Shown in pieces: positions 29,051 to 41,367 of a stretch of 50,992 bases of DNA. The position numbers were made by a program, and so were the translations under genes. The stretch's first letter is position 1; the number at the start of each line of letters is the position of its first letter. The notes under the pieces are model-generated. The model was not told the origin of the DNA and ran no database searches. It saw nothing but the letters and a program-made list of their open reading frames with translations. This DNA comes from Salisapilia sapeloensis (taxonomy: Eukaryota > Oomycota > Peronosporomycetes > Peronosporales > Salisapiliaceae): the NCBI GenBank assembly GCA_023334545.1, contig JAADVB010000130.1, positions 1-50,992 on the forward strand, read 5' to 3'.

Positions 29051-32000
29051 ATGAAACGGACAAGAGAGCCTCTCGGGTTGTACAGTCGCGACCGAAAGTT
29101 GGGAGGCGATACGGTTCCTAGCATGGATCCCGAGAAAGAGGAGAGACGAGTTCAGCGAGCTAGAGAGAAGGAAGAGAAGGCGGCAGCTGCTGCTGCGGCA
29201 AAGGCTTTGAAAAAGCAAGCCGCATTATGGAAACGTCAACTGAAAAACCTCAAGCAGAAGAACCTGGAGAAGAAGACGGAGGCGATACGTTTTTGTGTTG
29301 AAGATCCTTTGTTTATTAAGCATGAAAATGTGCTGCCGTTGCTGCTGTCGACGTTGTCGAAAACAAAGGTACGGACTTTGTAATGTGTGGAATGTGTTGT
29401 AAATCATGATTAGGATGTTCCGCTACGTAGACAGCCGACATCATTGCCGAGGCACTCGACGCTCTGGAGAAGATAATAACTCCGGGAAAGACTGATCTGA
29501 CAGATCTTCAGAATGGAAATCAATCTGACAGGCCCGAGAGTAGAGCGCAACATTACGACGCGAATGGTATTTTCATATATGAATCGATGCTTGGATAGTG
29601 AGTAGAAACTTAGGATCTTGTCAATCATAGCGCTTTATATTGTCTCCTATTGCAACCAAGGCGATGACGAATACGAGGGAGGAGAAGTGTTCTTACGACT
29701 ATTAACGCTGTCAGTGTCTCATGATATCAAGGTTGGAGACCATATGGGCTACTAGAGCAAGCCATTAGCTCGTCATGTACTTACGCTGACCATACATATT
29801 CGTAGGTACGAACTGTGCGCGTTTTCGAAGCGTTGTTATTAGCTTGCATTCGGCGTGCGAATAAACAAAGGGAGGTTTTACCAGAAATGATCGCATTGCA
29901 AACTGTCGCATCTCCATCACAAGCTCTTTTATCTTGCTTGACAACGGACAATGTCGAGCTACAGGAAAATAGTTTGCACTGCTTGCAAACTTTATTGCTA
30001 CATCCTTTTGTTGAGCAAGTGCTAACGGATTTTGAAAAAGCTGATGGGATACAAAGGATATTAAAAAAGTTGCTGCCATCCAATCCGAACATGAAGCTCT
30101 CGATTTTGGAAATCGTTGCATACTATTCTACGTCAAAAAGTGGAAGACAACTGCTCAGAGCGGATGCGGTGTCAGAGTATTTAAAAGATTTCTTTTTGCT
30201 TGTAGTTTCGCCAGCTAAGAGCTCTATTACTGAGCATGACGACCCCAATGATCCCGATGGAGTAGCAGTAGAGGAAAAAGAAATGGTAGAAGACCAACAG
30301 CTACAATTATCGAAACATTTAAATTTAGCCTGTTGGAGCTTTTTTCGATGTGAGTTTGCGAGCGAATTAGAGTCTTGCTATCATCAGTTCAGCACACCTT
30401 GTGTTCGAGAAGTCATTACGGCAATGATCAATCTTATACAGAAGCAGCTCCAAGTAACTGACGACAAAGTGAAAGAAGAAGCGATAGATAGTTCAAGGTC
30501 TAATCTTGAAGAAGCACAAGAGCTACCAGTGGTTGAACGGTCGATGGATGTGGAAACTACAGCGACATTGACTTCTGTCCTAGGAAGAATGCTTGAGAAA
30601 TGTGAATGCTGTAAAGAGCATGCTAAGCAAGAAGGTTATATGGATGCTTTATTAAAACTTTTACTCTTAAAAGAAGAGTGTAACTCAATCGTACGCAATG
30701 CCGATAAGGCACTTCACCTGTGCGCGTATTGTGTAGATCCCGTCCAAAAGGCCAATATTATCGATCCGCGAGTTACTGGTACGATTGGGTTCCAATCCAC
30801 TGACGATAATGAAGACAATAAGACGGACGCGTCAAAACCTTTCATGATAGCAGAGAATATTGTTGAGGCCCTCGAAAACGCGAAGTCAGACGACAATAAG
30901 AAACTTCAGTTTCGATTAGCACATTGGCTTATGCTAATCCTCCAATCTCCTGCTAACGCGCAAGCCCTTCACAAGAAAACGACAGTTTCACTGTTGTGCA
31001 TGCTGCATGATGCTGGTAGCTGCGACGAGTGGATGACGACTTACTTACTCGCTAGCCTTCGGCACTTGGTTGTCTACACTGAATCGATAAATATCTCTGG
31101 CAATGAAAATTACGGCTTGGTCGACAAGCTTCTACAAATTCTGCATGAGAAAAAGGTAGGGCCTTCAAGTGCTAGTAAGTTAGGGAATGATCAAGTTTCA
31201 ACTAGTGTAACCGAACATTGTGAGCAAGCCAAAGACGAAAACGAGTATTATGCGTTAGAGTGGGCAGATGAACAGGATCTTAGTTCTAACTTTGGATACT
31301 CACCACTCACTGCAACTAGATATGAGTTAGATGTGGTACCTTGTATTGCAGACCTATTGAAAGCAATTACCGAGGGTTATGTTTCTTCCAATACTTCAAA
31401 AACACCAGACAAGTCTGCTCTACTAAATGCAGTTGATTATTTCAGACTACGCGATAGATCAAGCGTTCCTTCAAGCGTTAAAAAGGATCTTATGACCGAA
31501 GCACAAGCTCGAATACATGGAGTTGAGCTAATCAGTTCGCTTGTCGAACACGGTCTTGATCTTCTAGAGCTAGTACCAAGCTTTATATCTGCTTATGCTG
31601 AATCAACGACCGCTATACTTGAAGTGGTTTGTTGCATAATTGGTATCCAAGGTGCTGTCAAGACTTTCCTGTGGTATTCAGAGTCCCGCGAGAAGTCAGA
31701 TGGTGCGGGTGAAAACGTTAATTCGGAGGTTCATACTGATAAATGGCCTCGAAGCGCAGATATTTGTGCGAATTTGCCACATTATACGTTTTTAAAACCT
31801 ATCTTTACATTGATGCGTGATGCCAACTCCAAATATGAACAAATTGACGCGGCAACAGGTATTCTTGAAATCGCGACAAGTGCAGATGTGTGTGGGGAAG
31901 AAGAGTATGATAAGCTGATAAATGCGATAGTCGCTACGGGTGGCTTAGTTCTATTGCTCTCTTTCCTAGACACAGTCCGTGTACAGAATTCACCAACAGA

Positions 32001-34686
32001 GACGGATAGTCGCGAAACCTTTAAAAAGCGCTTGACGAGTTTAACTGCTCTGTTAGTTACTTATGGAAGTAAGAGAGAAGATAAAAGCTCTGAAACTCAA
32101 ACGGAAAAGAACGAAGAATTGGGCAAAAAATGGGCTGTCGAAATGCTGGATGCTCGTCATACGGTTTCGCGATTTGGATACGAAGGATACACTGCCTTGC
32201 TCTTGGCAATTGAGCTCAACCAACACCAGATTGTTAGCACTTTAATAAAAGCTAATGCCTCAGCTAACATTTTTACATTGGATGGAATTAGTCCATTGAT
32301 GTTAGCTCTGTTTCTTGGTGAAGAGGAAATTGTGTCGGAACTGGTTACAGCTGGAGCTGATCTAAATGCACTGACATCAAACGACGATGAGAAACCAGTG
32401 TGGTCATTTGCTATCGCGTCTTGCGTTCGTCAAAACGTGGATATGATGATTGACTGTGCTTACAGAAATAGTGAACCGTCCGGAAGCATTTCTCTACCTT
32501 ACTTGAAAATGCTAGACAGTGTGCCTGGACACTTTGGACTACTACAACGATGTCTTGAAGCTGGCAGCGAGGTCGGAGTTTCTGACAACGATGGAAATTT
32601 CTTACTGCACTCGCTATTGTCCGAGGTTACCATACGTCGAAAGGTGCGAGGTGTCAATCTTTGTGTTCGTTATGACTCCCGTAACATGGATTTGGCGATA
32701 CTGGTGGAGAATTTGATGAATAAACACGCCGCTGATCCTCACCCAAGCAATAAAATTGGGCGAACCCCACTACACTATGCGGTACTATATGGTCATCACG
32801 GGACTGCAAAATATCTACTCAGCTGTTCGACCAATCCAAACGTTCAGGACATCCATGGCTTTACTCCACTACACTTTGCCTGTTTTGGATTTGCGTCCAA
32901 TTTCGCAGAAGCGAAAGAAACGATTCTTCATATAATCTCGAAGTCGACCAACTTTCCGATAGCACAAGGTCAATTCATGGACGAGAACAAACATAAATCG
33001 AACACAGAGAGGCAACTGCAATGTTTCGACAGCATCATGAGTAAAGGCTTATCAAGGATAACAACTCCAGTTTCCATAGGGGAAAATCGAATGCAATCTT
33101 CAAACTTATCTCTTGAGGTTTCAAGCTTCGATTTTGGTGTGGTACCTTGGCACATTGCTTGTGGTGTAAATTTTGTCATATCGCATCAAATATTTTTCGA
33201 CGATGTGATGTTGGAACAGTTTAAAAGAAATAGCAGTTTGCGAGCACTCATTTTGGAGTTTCTCCTAAAAAAGTATCAAGCAACATTTGACTTTCGTCTC
33301 CGTCTTACAAAAGCTTTGACGCCGTTACATCTTGCAATTAAAAGCGATGAGTATGGGTCGAATCGCCCAGTAATAGAAGTGCTACTGCGCAACCAAAACT
33401 GTCGAGAAGGTCAACTAAATGCAGTACACGAGGCAATGCCCATCGATCATCCGCCCGTTATTTATCGTGGTACTGACGTAGAGGTGATTAGCAACGAAGG
33501 TAAGCCGCTGATTGGATTCGTGACAACAAGGAGAATGTCGGGCAGATACGACATTATTTCAAATGATGGTACGCTGCATACTGAAGTGGCGCAAGATTGC
33601 GTATATAGAGTTCTCAGTACTCTTCAAACCAGAAATTCAGGAGAATCGCGAATGTATTTCATATACTCGGAGCATGCTCTCGCCCCTCTGCACTACGCAC
33701 TTCAAAGAAGTGACTTACTATCGATCAGTTTGCTTTCCTTTCCAGAGGTACGTATGCAACCAGATGGAAGCGATTTGCCTTTGTTAGCACTAGCTTGTGC
33801 TGCGAGACGCTCCGACAAAGTAATAAGTCGGCTTATTAATTCACAAGCAAACGTTCGAGTTGCGTTGCCTCTGTACGGTGAAGAGAAACAAGTGAAAAAT
33901 AGTAAACAACTTGCTGCCTTGCATTATGCTGTCTTGTATGAAGATGTAGCGATGGTCAGAAGATTATTAAGCGATTCGAATTTGGTCAATGTCAACGTTC
34001 GCAGATCAGGCGATGGGTTTTCACCGCTTCACTTAGCATGCAGCCTAACGAATCTTGAGCTTATCCAGCTACTACTTGACCACGGAGCCAACTTCGTCCA
34101 GCAATCGACAAATTCCGAGACAGCACCCGGCACGACACCCATACAAATGCTCATACAGAATGACTCAAATGAATGGGAACTCATTACCGAATTAATAGAC
34201 CGAGAATACCTGAAAGCCGAGACCCTGTTAGAGCCTGTGGATGGCTTGGAACTTCCAGCCGACATTAGCATGGCGCTAGATGACGATGCAAGGGAAGATG
34301 ACCTCACTACAAGAAATATAGATACACCTGTCTGTGTGCTCCTTGCAGAAGAAATGAGGAACCTCGCACTCTACAACAAGTTAAAAATCTTCGACAAGTT
34401 ACTGTGGGGGATGAAGCAACGCCACCGTAAACTTCAAGCTGAACTTCGTGCGAGCGACAGATTATTATTTTTAATATATGACTTGATCAAAGAAACCGAG
34501 GAAAGCTCTGAGGCGTTCATGCAGCTACAACATCCCCATGAATGCTATAGCAAGTTCTATGTCCGAGCACACTGGGAATTCTTTACTCAAGTCTCAGACA
34601 AGAATAAACAGGACATGAGCAGTCGAAGCATAGATGCATTATCTACTCGTGGCGAAAACGTACAACGCTCGGACGTGAGCCTTTAA
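29051..34686 (+). CDS. 1801-residue armadillo- and ankyrin-repeat protein
   Basis: Four exons (29051-29368, 29431-29566, 29661-29731, 29806-34686) keep frame and give about 1801 residues. The N terminus is a charged Ala/Lys/Glu helix. Residues about 115-950 are helical, ARM/HEAT-like (VRTVRVFEALLLACIRRAN, SLHCLQTLLLHPFV). Ankyrin repeats start near 963 (EGYTALLLAIELNQHQIVST, GISPLMLALFLGEEEIVSEL) and recur near 1154 (IGRTPLHYAVLYGHHGTAKY), 1340 and 1541-1610 (GFSPLHLACSLTNLELIQLL). At about 1397-1440 a small beta-rich insert (DVEVISNEGKPLIGFVTTRR) looks Tudor/SH3-like. The mix resembles ANKAR-type proteins, some of which are flagellar, but function is unknown. The start is the first ATG; MDPEKE at 29123 is an alternative. 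Confidence 0.8.
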
Positions 34687-34823
34687 AAAATATATTCCTC
34701 TGTCTTTGCAAATACTGTTAGGATATCTTACGCCGTTTTCATTTGCATTATGCCAAATATATCGATTTTAATCATCAGTTTCCACAGCAAAAGCTCACAA
34801 AGAGCGGTTGGAGTTTTTCAATT

Positions 34824-37509
34824 ATGACGGAAGAATATGCTGATGATATCCACACTCGATTACCACAAGTGCAGGATGAAGCAAGAAGTACACAATTCAA
34901 CGAGGTTACTGCATCAGAAGAGTTTACTGAGACGAACGTAGAGCTCGAACTCAATGAAAGTGCAGAGCACAACAGCAGTGAAATAGGTCAATGCTATTCT
35001 CCATGGGGCGATCAGAATAGCATAATGGGTGTTTCCTTCAATTTGGAGCGGATTAAAAATCCACAAATACATCATTATCCTCAACTGTACTCACCAAGTA
35101 CTTACGTTGCGACACCAAAAGATGACTTGGGCGTCAATCGCTCAGAAAGATGCTCAGAAATGTTTGTGAAGCAGCAACAGAAACACACAAATAGTTGTTT
35201 TCGAGCTTTGGACATGCTGAAGCAAGAGGCTTCACAAGCATCTACAAGGCTATTGTTTCACCAAATATACTCATCACTTCATGATGCGACTTATAGTACT
35301 AGTGAAGCGGGTCAAGAAAGACATGAGGGCTTAGACTATCGAACTCTTCTTTACCAAGCTGAAAAAGAGCTAATTTCTGTGGAAAAGCAAAACGAGTCCA
35401 TTAATACGCAGCTTCGCTTCGATGAGGAAATCTCATTCTTATTAAATAATTGTTTGGATGAGCTTGATGGTGATCTAGAAGACTCAGTGCAGCTGAAAAA
35501 AGATATATTGCAGCGACTTGAAGAGGTCCAAGTTTCTATTGCCCAAATCGAAGCAGAATATTCGAGTTTGGTTTATGCTGAAGCGAAATTGGAAGCAGAG
35601 GCAGAAGCGCTACCTTACGAGATTGAAAGGAATGAGCAACGCTTGTCTGAACTCTATGCAAAGACTGCATACTTGGAACTTACCTCCAGAGCCCCGCTTA
35701 AGAAGCAAATGAAGATACAAAAGTACAACGAAAAGGTAGCAGCGTTGGCATTAGAAGCTAAAAGAGTCGAAGACGAAAATGAAATTCTTCATCAGCAGCT
35801 GCAAAATTATGAAGTAGAGTTGTCTAATCTCGATAAACAAATACAAAAAGATCTTAGGACAAAGAGCCAATGCGAGCAGGATCTACAAATTGCTGAAAAT
35901 GAGCGAGATGAAGCAGAAAAGCAACTACGAGAAGCGCAAGGGTGCCACACACCTCGTCCGGATTGGGCTCGTATTATCGAAGAATCTCCGGAATTATCAT
36001 CGCACCAGCATGCATTTAACTTATTAAGCAAAGAGTGTCTTACTGTGTCAGAAGCGTTACTCAAAGCGGATAATGGGAAGCGGACCTCGAGCCAGCTTGT
36101 TTTGGAGATGCTGCACTGGTTAGACAGGATCCAAAAACGTTGCGGTGTCAACTTTCGCTTAAGCAAGGTTTATAAACTCTGTTTTATTTTCATGTGAAGA
36201 TATCTAAAGGTTCACGTATTCTGCTAGATTTGGCATGACACGGAAGAGGCTCGCGTTGAATTGAACAATTTACACATCCAATATGACCGTGTTGAGCGTA
36301 AGTTTACCGACAAATTGGCAGAATACGGTATCATACCCAAAGGAAGTGGCAATTCGCCGAACCAAAAAGAGAAGTATAATTACATCGTCGCGTTAGGAGC
36401 TCGTGAAAGTATCCCGAGGTACTTGCGCCACCAAGGCAAGATCAGAAGGAAGCAAATTACGAAGACCGTAGTCGAAGAAATAGTTCGAAGTGTCTGGTCT
36501 GTCAAGCGGAAGCGCGAATGGCGTAACCCACATCGTAGGCTACCGTTAGAAGATATTTTATATGAATACTTGTACAGGAAGTATGGGTTTCAGCCGCTCA
36601 TTGCTGAGTGGGGATATAACCTTGTCTTTGCCTTAGAAGCATACTCCTGGGATGCAGAAATTGAACTCTTCTTCCTTTGTTTATCAGGGGCTATTTCCGA
36701 TCTAGTATATGTCGACCAAGAGACGATGCTTAATGTTTGTAAATCACTTTTCGGGAAATTGTGTGATAGCTATGCAAACAACACATTCGGTACAGTGCGG
36801 AGAATGCTCCTTAAAGATGCATTTACTACTCTACGAAGCTTCTTCCCACTCAAAACGTCGATCCAATTACAAGCAATTGAGAAAGCTATTATCCAAGACA
36901 TGCATAAGGTTCAACGTGGAGGCACGGACTCCCTTTTGTACCTTGATGACGTTTTCCCTCCTGATACAATCTATCCTCGAGGTTATTTTGTTAAGACATT
37001 ACGATCGCAACATTATAAAGAGATACAAGATTATTACATGCTACTGCTAAGGTATGCAGCGAAACTTCTTTCTTACAGTACATTCACGCTTTGACCAGTG
37101 CAATAGCGAGCTTACCCAACGAGACAAGGAACGATCAGGAAAGCTTTCATTAAATGAGATAAAAGAGGTGGGTGCATTCAGATACTGTGCACGGCGTGCT
37201 TGGATTGAACCTTGTGATAATTGACAGGCTATGCTTACTGTCGATCCATTGACAAACATCGCTGCCGTTCTAAGCAGCTTGATGAAGGGGCTGGGAATTA
37301 ACTCGAAGACGAAGCTAGTGCTTGCTAATGAAGTTGATTACAAAGACACGGTGAAGGTATTTATATTGCTGGAATTTTACGGAATGGTAACCTACATTGA
37401 CTGCTACATACTCCACTAGAAAATGTGCCAAAACGGTCTACTCAAATTCACGATGAATTACGATGATGAAGCTAAAGCAAGTCGTATACTTTTGCCGCAA
37501 GCTAGCTGA
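34824..37509 (+). CDS. Coiled-coil protein with a helical C-terminal domain; possible axonemal role
   Basis: Five exons (34824-36167, 36228-37051, 37107-37167, 37228-37356, 37420-37509) give 815 residues. The acceptor at 37106 was chosen because it is the only one that keeps the frame into ELTQRDKERSGKLSLNEIKE. Residues about 180-400 are strong coiled coil with heptads (RLEEVQVSIAQIEAEY, EIERNEQRLSELYAK). Downstream is a globular helical domain starting LPLEDILYEYLYRKYGFQPL then AEWGYNLVFALEAYSWDAEI, ending in an EF-hand-like pair of helices. The W-G-Y-x2-V and 'FLYEYLxxKYG' style recalls domains seen in ciliary coiled-coil proteins, but no name is certain. It lies 137 bp after the ARM-ankyrin gene, on the same strand. 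Confidence 0.7.
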
Positions 37510-38305
37510 AATTAGCATCATGGACCAAGGACTAGAAACCTTTGTGGTCAATTTTCAGTGTTTTTTGTAACCTCCTTGAAACGCATTCTATCGTCTAAAG
37601 AGACAAAAGAGTCTCGTTATACCAGTGCTTTATTTTCACACTATATTGTTCATGTCGAAGCTATCATACACGTCGTGAATTTATGCTGGTTTTGTCCAGC
37701 TAACAGTTTAAACGCGTCGAAGTAGCTATTGTGCCTAATCTTTATTCGTAGTTGTAACTCGATCATAGATCTCCAAGTTTACTTTTAATTTGTTGGAATC
37801 ACCTTTGGAGTATATAAGTATTTTATTCAGCTGCTGCAATCTACAACAATGATAAATGGAGTAAATATTTATGCTTTTGCATCGACCTAGTGTGTATATT
37901 CATCGACAAGAAACCTTTCATTTTAAGCATGTTTTGTAACGTACTGACCACCATTGATGTAGCGATAGGTGTCTTTACTTCTCGCTCTACTTGCGACTCA
38001 ATGAGCTCACGTGAGATGCTAGTAATCTAGTAACCAATTTCATATAGCCATTTCGCACACAATTCGTAAGCAAATGGATCTTTCAAAGATACGCTCATGT
38101 TTACATGACTCATGCGAGAACCGATAGTAATTTGACAGAGCGTACATAAAGCACGACAGCGAGAGTATCCATGCATGAAGATAAGCTACAACTAGCGTAC
38201 GAGATCGATGTAACGATTCGTCTCAGCATTCCTCTTAAAACGAATATTTAGCGAGATATATTCGTTACGGAGCAACACGTTTGGGCCCGACGCTTGCAAG
38301 GTACG
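37510..38305. other. 0.8-kb intergenic region
   Basis: No gene, RNA or clear repeat is seen. It is AT-rich and carries the 3' flank of the coiled-coil gene and the upstream region of the TMEM8-like gene. Confidence 0.5.
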
Positions 38306-39114
38306 ATGAGGAGCGGCTTCGAGACGTTGATGATGCTCCTCGTGACGGGGATCACGAACTTATGCATGGTTCCCGCAATCATGTCGCTGCATAAGCAAGA
38401 ATTCGTCTTTGAGGTACAATTGCACTAGACGTGTCTTCAATGGGATCAAGCTAAACTGTCTACCGACACTTTATCTATAGGCGTTCATTGGCTGCTTCAC
38501 CATGTTCACGAGCTCCATGTACCATGTAGCAGATAGCATTGACCGACCTATTTGGCTCACAGAGGTATGCGACTTTTTACAGTTGTCTATCAGGATAAAA
38601 GAGCTGCTCGCATAGATTTATGCTAATCTTATACGCACGATAGGGCCAATGGCACCGTTTGGACAACATTGGATCTATTATGAGTTTCATTATCTGGGGT
38701 ATCTACCTCATGGACATTAAGGACGAGAAGAAGAAAAAATATGTCCAATATTTTTTCCTCGCGGTTGTCCTCGTCCTCCAGGAGAAAAATCCGTGGGACG
38801 ACTGGAATGCCTACATTCCCATCGCTCTAAGTTTTTTCTGCCTCATGGCTATCATCGCCGTTCGAGGCAAGATCCCACCGTACAATTACGCTATCTTACG
38901 TCGAGGAATGTTTCTACTTGCCATCGGCTTTGGCTTCTTCATTAAAGGTCTAGATGACAAGAACGATCCGTTTCGTTTCTTCCACGGCTGCTGGCACGCT
39001 TTCGTAGGTGCCGCTGCCTATGTGAACTTTAGTGTCTTGCCGACACCGCCCGGATCTGCATCGTCCTCCTACAGAAGCAATGGAGGGTCCCACCTGCCGA
39101 TGAAATCCATTTAA
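38306..39114 (+). CDS. Seven-helix TMEM8/myomaker-like (CREST superfamily) membrane protein
   Basis: Exons 38306-38413, 38481-38564 and 38644-39114, with introns of 67 and 79 nt, give 220 residues, the same size as vertebrate myomaker (about 221). About seven hydrophobic segments are present. Family marks are visible: FTMFTSSMYHVAD (a Ser-x3-His followed by Asp), LDNIGSIMSFIIWGIYL (myomaker-like LEYFSVYGTALS position), and a terminal FHGCWHAFVG with His-x3-His. These residues form the putative metal-binding hydrolase site of the CREST superfamily (alkaline ceramidases, PAQR receptors, TMEM8). The likely role is membrane-lipid hydrolysis or a membrane-remodelling function; fusion activity is not implied. 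The start is the first in-frame ATG. Confidence 0.75.
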
Positions 39115-39202
39115 AGATAGAAAAAGAATTTGACGCTTTCTTAGATTTTAATAACCAGTTAGCTAACCGTTAAATTGAAACACAAACTGCGATATCGTTT
39201 GT

Positions 39203-40115
39203 ATGTCTGTGCAGGAGGACGCGAAGCTACCTCTATTGTCCCTACGTGAGCAAGTACACGAGCAAGAGCTTCCACACTCGGATATTGAAAGAAACGTTTC
39301 ATTGTACTCTATCTTGTCTTCTGCAATGACGCTCTTAAGCTCGCTGTATGTCTACGATCTGAGGCTAGGATCGTTCCTCTTTCGCAACTTTGGTCAAGTA
39401 CCCGCCATTAACTACTTGCTGGAACTGCTATCGCTTTCTGGAGATGGCATCTTGTATGCATTGCTATGAATTGCATGATATTGTTTGCGTGCACTAATTA
39501 TGGACTTGTAGATGGTTCTTGATCGTACTTCCGATCGTGACGCTTATGTGGCTCGTTGGTAAACTCGAAGACACATCGCCAGCGACAAGGATGGTCTTCT
39601 GGACATTTTACATTTGCAACATTGTACGTGTAGAATGACATCTACTTGTCTTCAGTATCTTGACCTTTTAATCATTTTAGGTGGATATCCTCGCCATTGT
39701 CGTGATGAAACTCGTTTTTAAACGTGCTCGCCCGCCACATCATGTCATGGACGCTCGGTTTGTCGGTGCCGATCAGCATTCCTTCCCGTCCGGTCATGCT
39801 ACTCGCGCCTGGTGCCTCGTTGGTCTTTTCCTCAGTCTCTCCGCATGTACGTCGAAGTCCTTACCACTCCGATAGATGCTATCCTAACATCGTGTCGTAG
39901 CCAATCCAGCCGAGATCGAAACCTTTTTCCATCTCTCACCATCGACTGTTGAATGGCTCTTCATCGTCTGGGCAGTCGCCATCACACTATCTCGCGTGGC
40001 GCTCGGACGACACTATCCATCAGACGTAGTAGCTGGCGCTTGCATCGGTTTGCTGTTAGAATACCCCATCGCAGGACTCTTCATTCAAGCTCTGAATGTC
40101 CTACCTAAGGAGTAA
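39203..40115 (+). CDS. PAP2-superfamily lipid phosphatase, polyisoprenoid-diphosphate-phosphatase (PLPP6) type
   Basis: Four exons (39203-39453, 39512-39623, 39681-39846, 39901-40115), introns of 54-58 nt, 247 residues. All three PAP2 catalytic motifs are present and correctly spaced: KLVFKRARP (K-x6-RP), PSGHATR, and SRVALGRHYPSD (SR-x5-H-x3-D). Four to five membrane helices flank them. The short N-terminal region and GDG/LLSLSGDG sequence before the catalytic core are like PLPP6/PDP1, which dephosphorylates presqualene, farnesyl and geranylgeranyl diphosphates in the ER. A lysophosphatidate or phosphatidate substrate cannot be excluded. Confidence 0.9.
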
Positions 40116-40319
40116 CTTGTCAACATCGTTTCAAGATCGACTAATCAATTTTCGTCAAAATGTTTTTCAATCACTTACCCACACCATGCGGTCGTGAGTA
40201 TGTACTCCGCCCAGTTTTTTCATCGCAGACTCGTCATACTTAATTCTTCTATCGACCAAGTTTCGCACACATAGTCGCTGCCGAGGACTGCCATTTTTGT
40301 TATTTTTCCACACTGAACG

Positions 40320-41306
40320 ATGCCACTTCGAGTGACGGTGAACAGAAAGCAGAAGAACTTGTCGGACTTACTACGATGGTTACGCGCCACTCGACGTCGA
40401 GTCCATCGAACGAATGCGCCCGTTCAGCACTACTACGATATTGAACGAGAACTTGGAGAAGGCAAGACTGCCAAAGTGTATTTGGCGACTAGTAAGCGAC
40501 AGCAGGTCGGAAAAGTGGCGATTAAAGTCATACCGAAGGACTATTTGAACACGGAAGGTCGGTTAAAAGCACTCAAGATGGAAATGGGCGTGCTAAAGAC
40601 CATCAAACATCCAAATGTCATTGAACTGGTGGAAATATTGGAAGGACCAGAGCAAGTCGCAATCGTCATGCAGTGTACGCAAGGTGGAGAAGTGTTAAAG
40701 GAGTTGGCGAGTGCACCGGAAAGCAGTACATTGACTGAAAGAGATGTGGCGCATGTAATTCAAGATGTGTTGCATGGTATTCAGTACCTCCATGCACGAG
40801 GCATCACCCATCGAGACGTCAAGCCGGAGAACATTTTGTGTAGAGGAAAAGGAAGTTGGCACGATGGCGTTGTACTCATCGACTTTGGACTCGCTTATAA
40901 AGCCAAGAACAGTCGAGATAAGATGACGGGGATGAATGGAACGAGTCACTACATGGCGCCCGAGATGTTCGGACGAGATAGTCAGTACGACTGTGCAATC
41001 GATCTATGGGCAGTCGGTGTCACGACGTACATCCTTCTGTTCGGCCAATTCCCATTCGATGCCAAGTTCCTCAGTCAAGTGGAAGACAAGATCGCTGTTG
41101 CCGACTATACCTTTCCAACAGAATGGGGTGCCCAAGTTTCCAAGCAAGCAAAGGATTTCATCCGCAAACTGCTTGTCGTGGATGCCGAGGATCGATTGAC
41201 AGCGAAAGAAGCACTGCACCATCCGTGGATAGCAATGGAAATGGAGATGGAACCGTTTAGTGAAGACCACGTCCATGCGATTGCGTCCTTTGGTCTACAT
41301 GATTAA
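40320..41306 (+). CDS. CAMK-group serine/threonine protein kinase
   Basis: 328 residues, single exon. Glycine loop LGEGKTAKVYLA (45-56), catalytic Lys69 (VAIKV), HRDVKPEN (164-171), DFG at 188-190 (LIDFGLAYKAK), APE at 213-215 and the αG/H region (VGVTTYILLFGQFPF) identify an active kinase. The activation loop (NGTSHYMAPEMF) and sequence style fit the CAMK group (CDPK/DAPK-like). The third glycine of the loop is Ala. It stops soon after the catalytic domain (about 30 residues), without a calmodulin site, EF hands or other regulator, so it may be constitutive or controlled by a partner. The N-terminal 35 residues are Arg-rich. Confidence 0.93.
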   Translation: MPLRVTVNRKQKNLSDLLRWLRATRRRVHRTNAPVQHYYDIERELGEGKTAKVYLATSKRQQVGKVAIKVIPKDYLNTEGRLKALKMEMGVLKTIKHPNVIELVEILEGPEQVAIVMQCTQGGEVLKELASAPESSTLTERDVAHVIQDVLHGIQYLHARGITHRDVKPENILCRGKGSWHDGVVLIDFGLAYKAKNSRDKMTGMNGTSHYMAPEMFGRDSQYDCAIDLWAVGVTTYILLFGQFPFDAKFLSQVEDKIAVADYTFPTEWGAQVSKQAKDFIRKLLVVDAEDRLTAKEALHHPWIAMEMEMEPFSEDHVHAIASFGLHD

Positions 41307-41367
41307 GTTTGGATACATATATATGTCGTGTTTGGATGCGTGCAAGAAGATTTGTTATTCATAAGCG

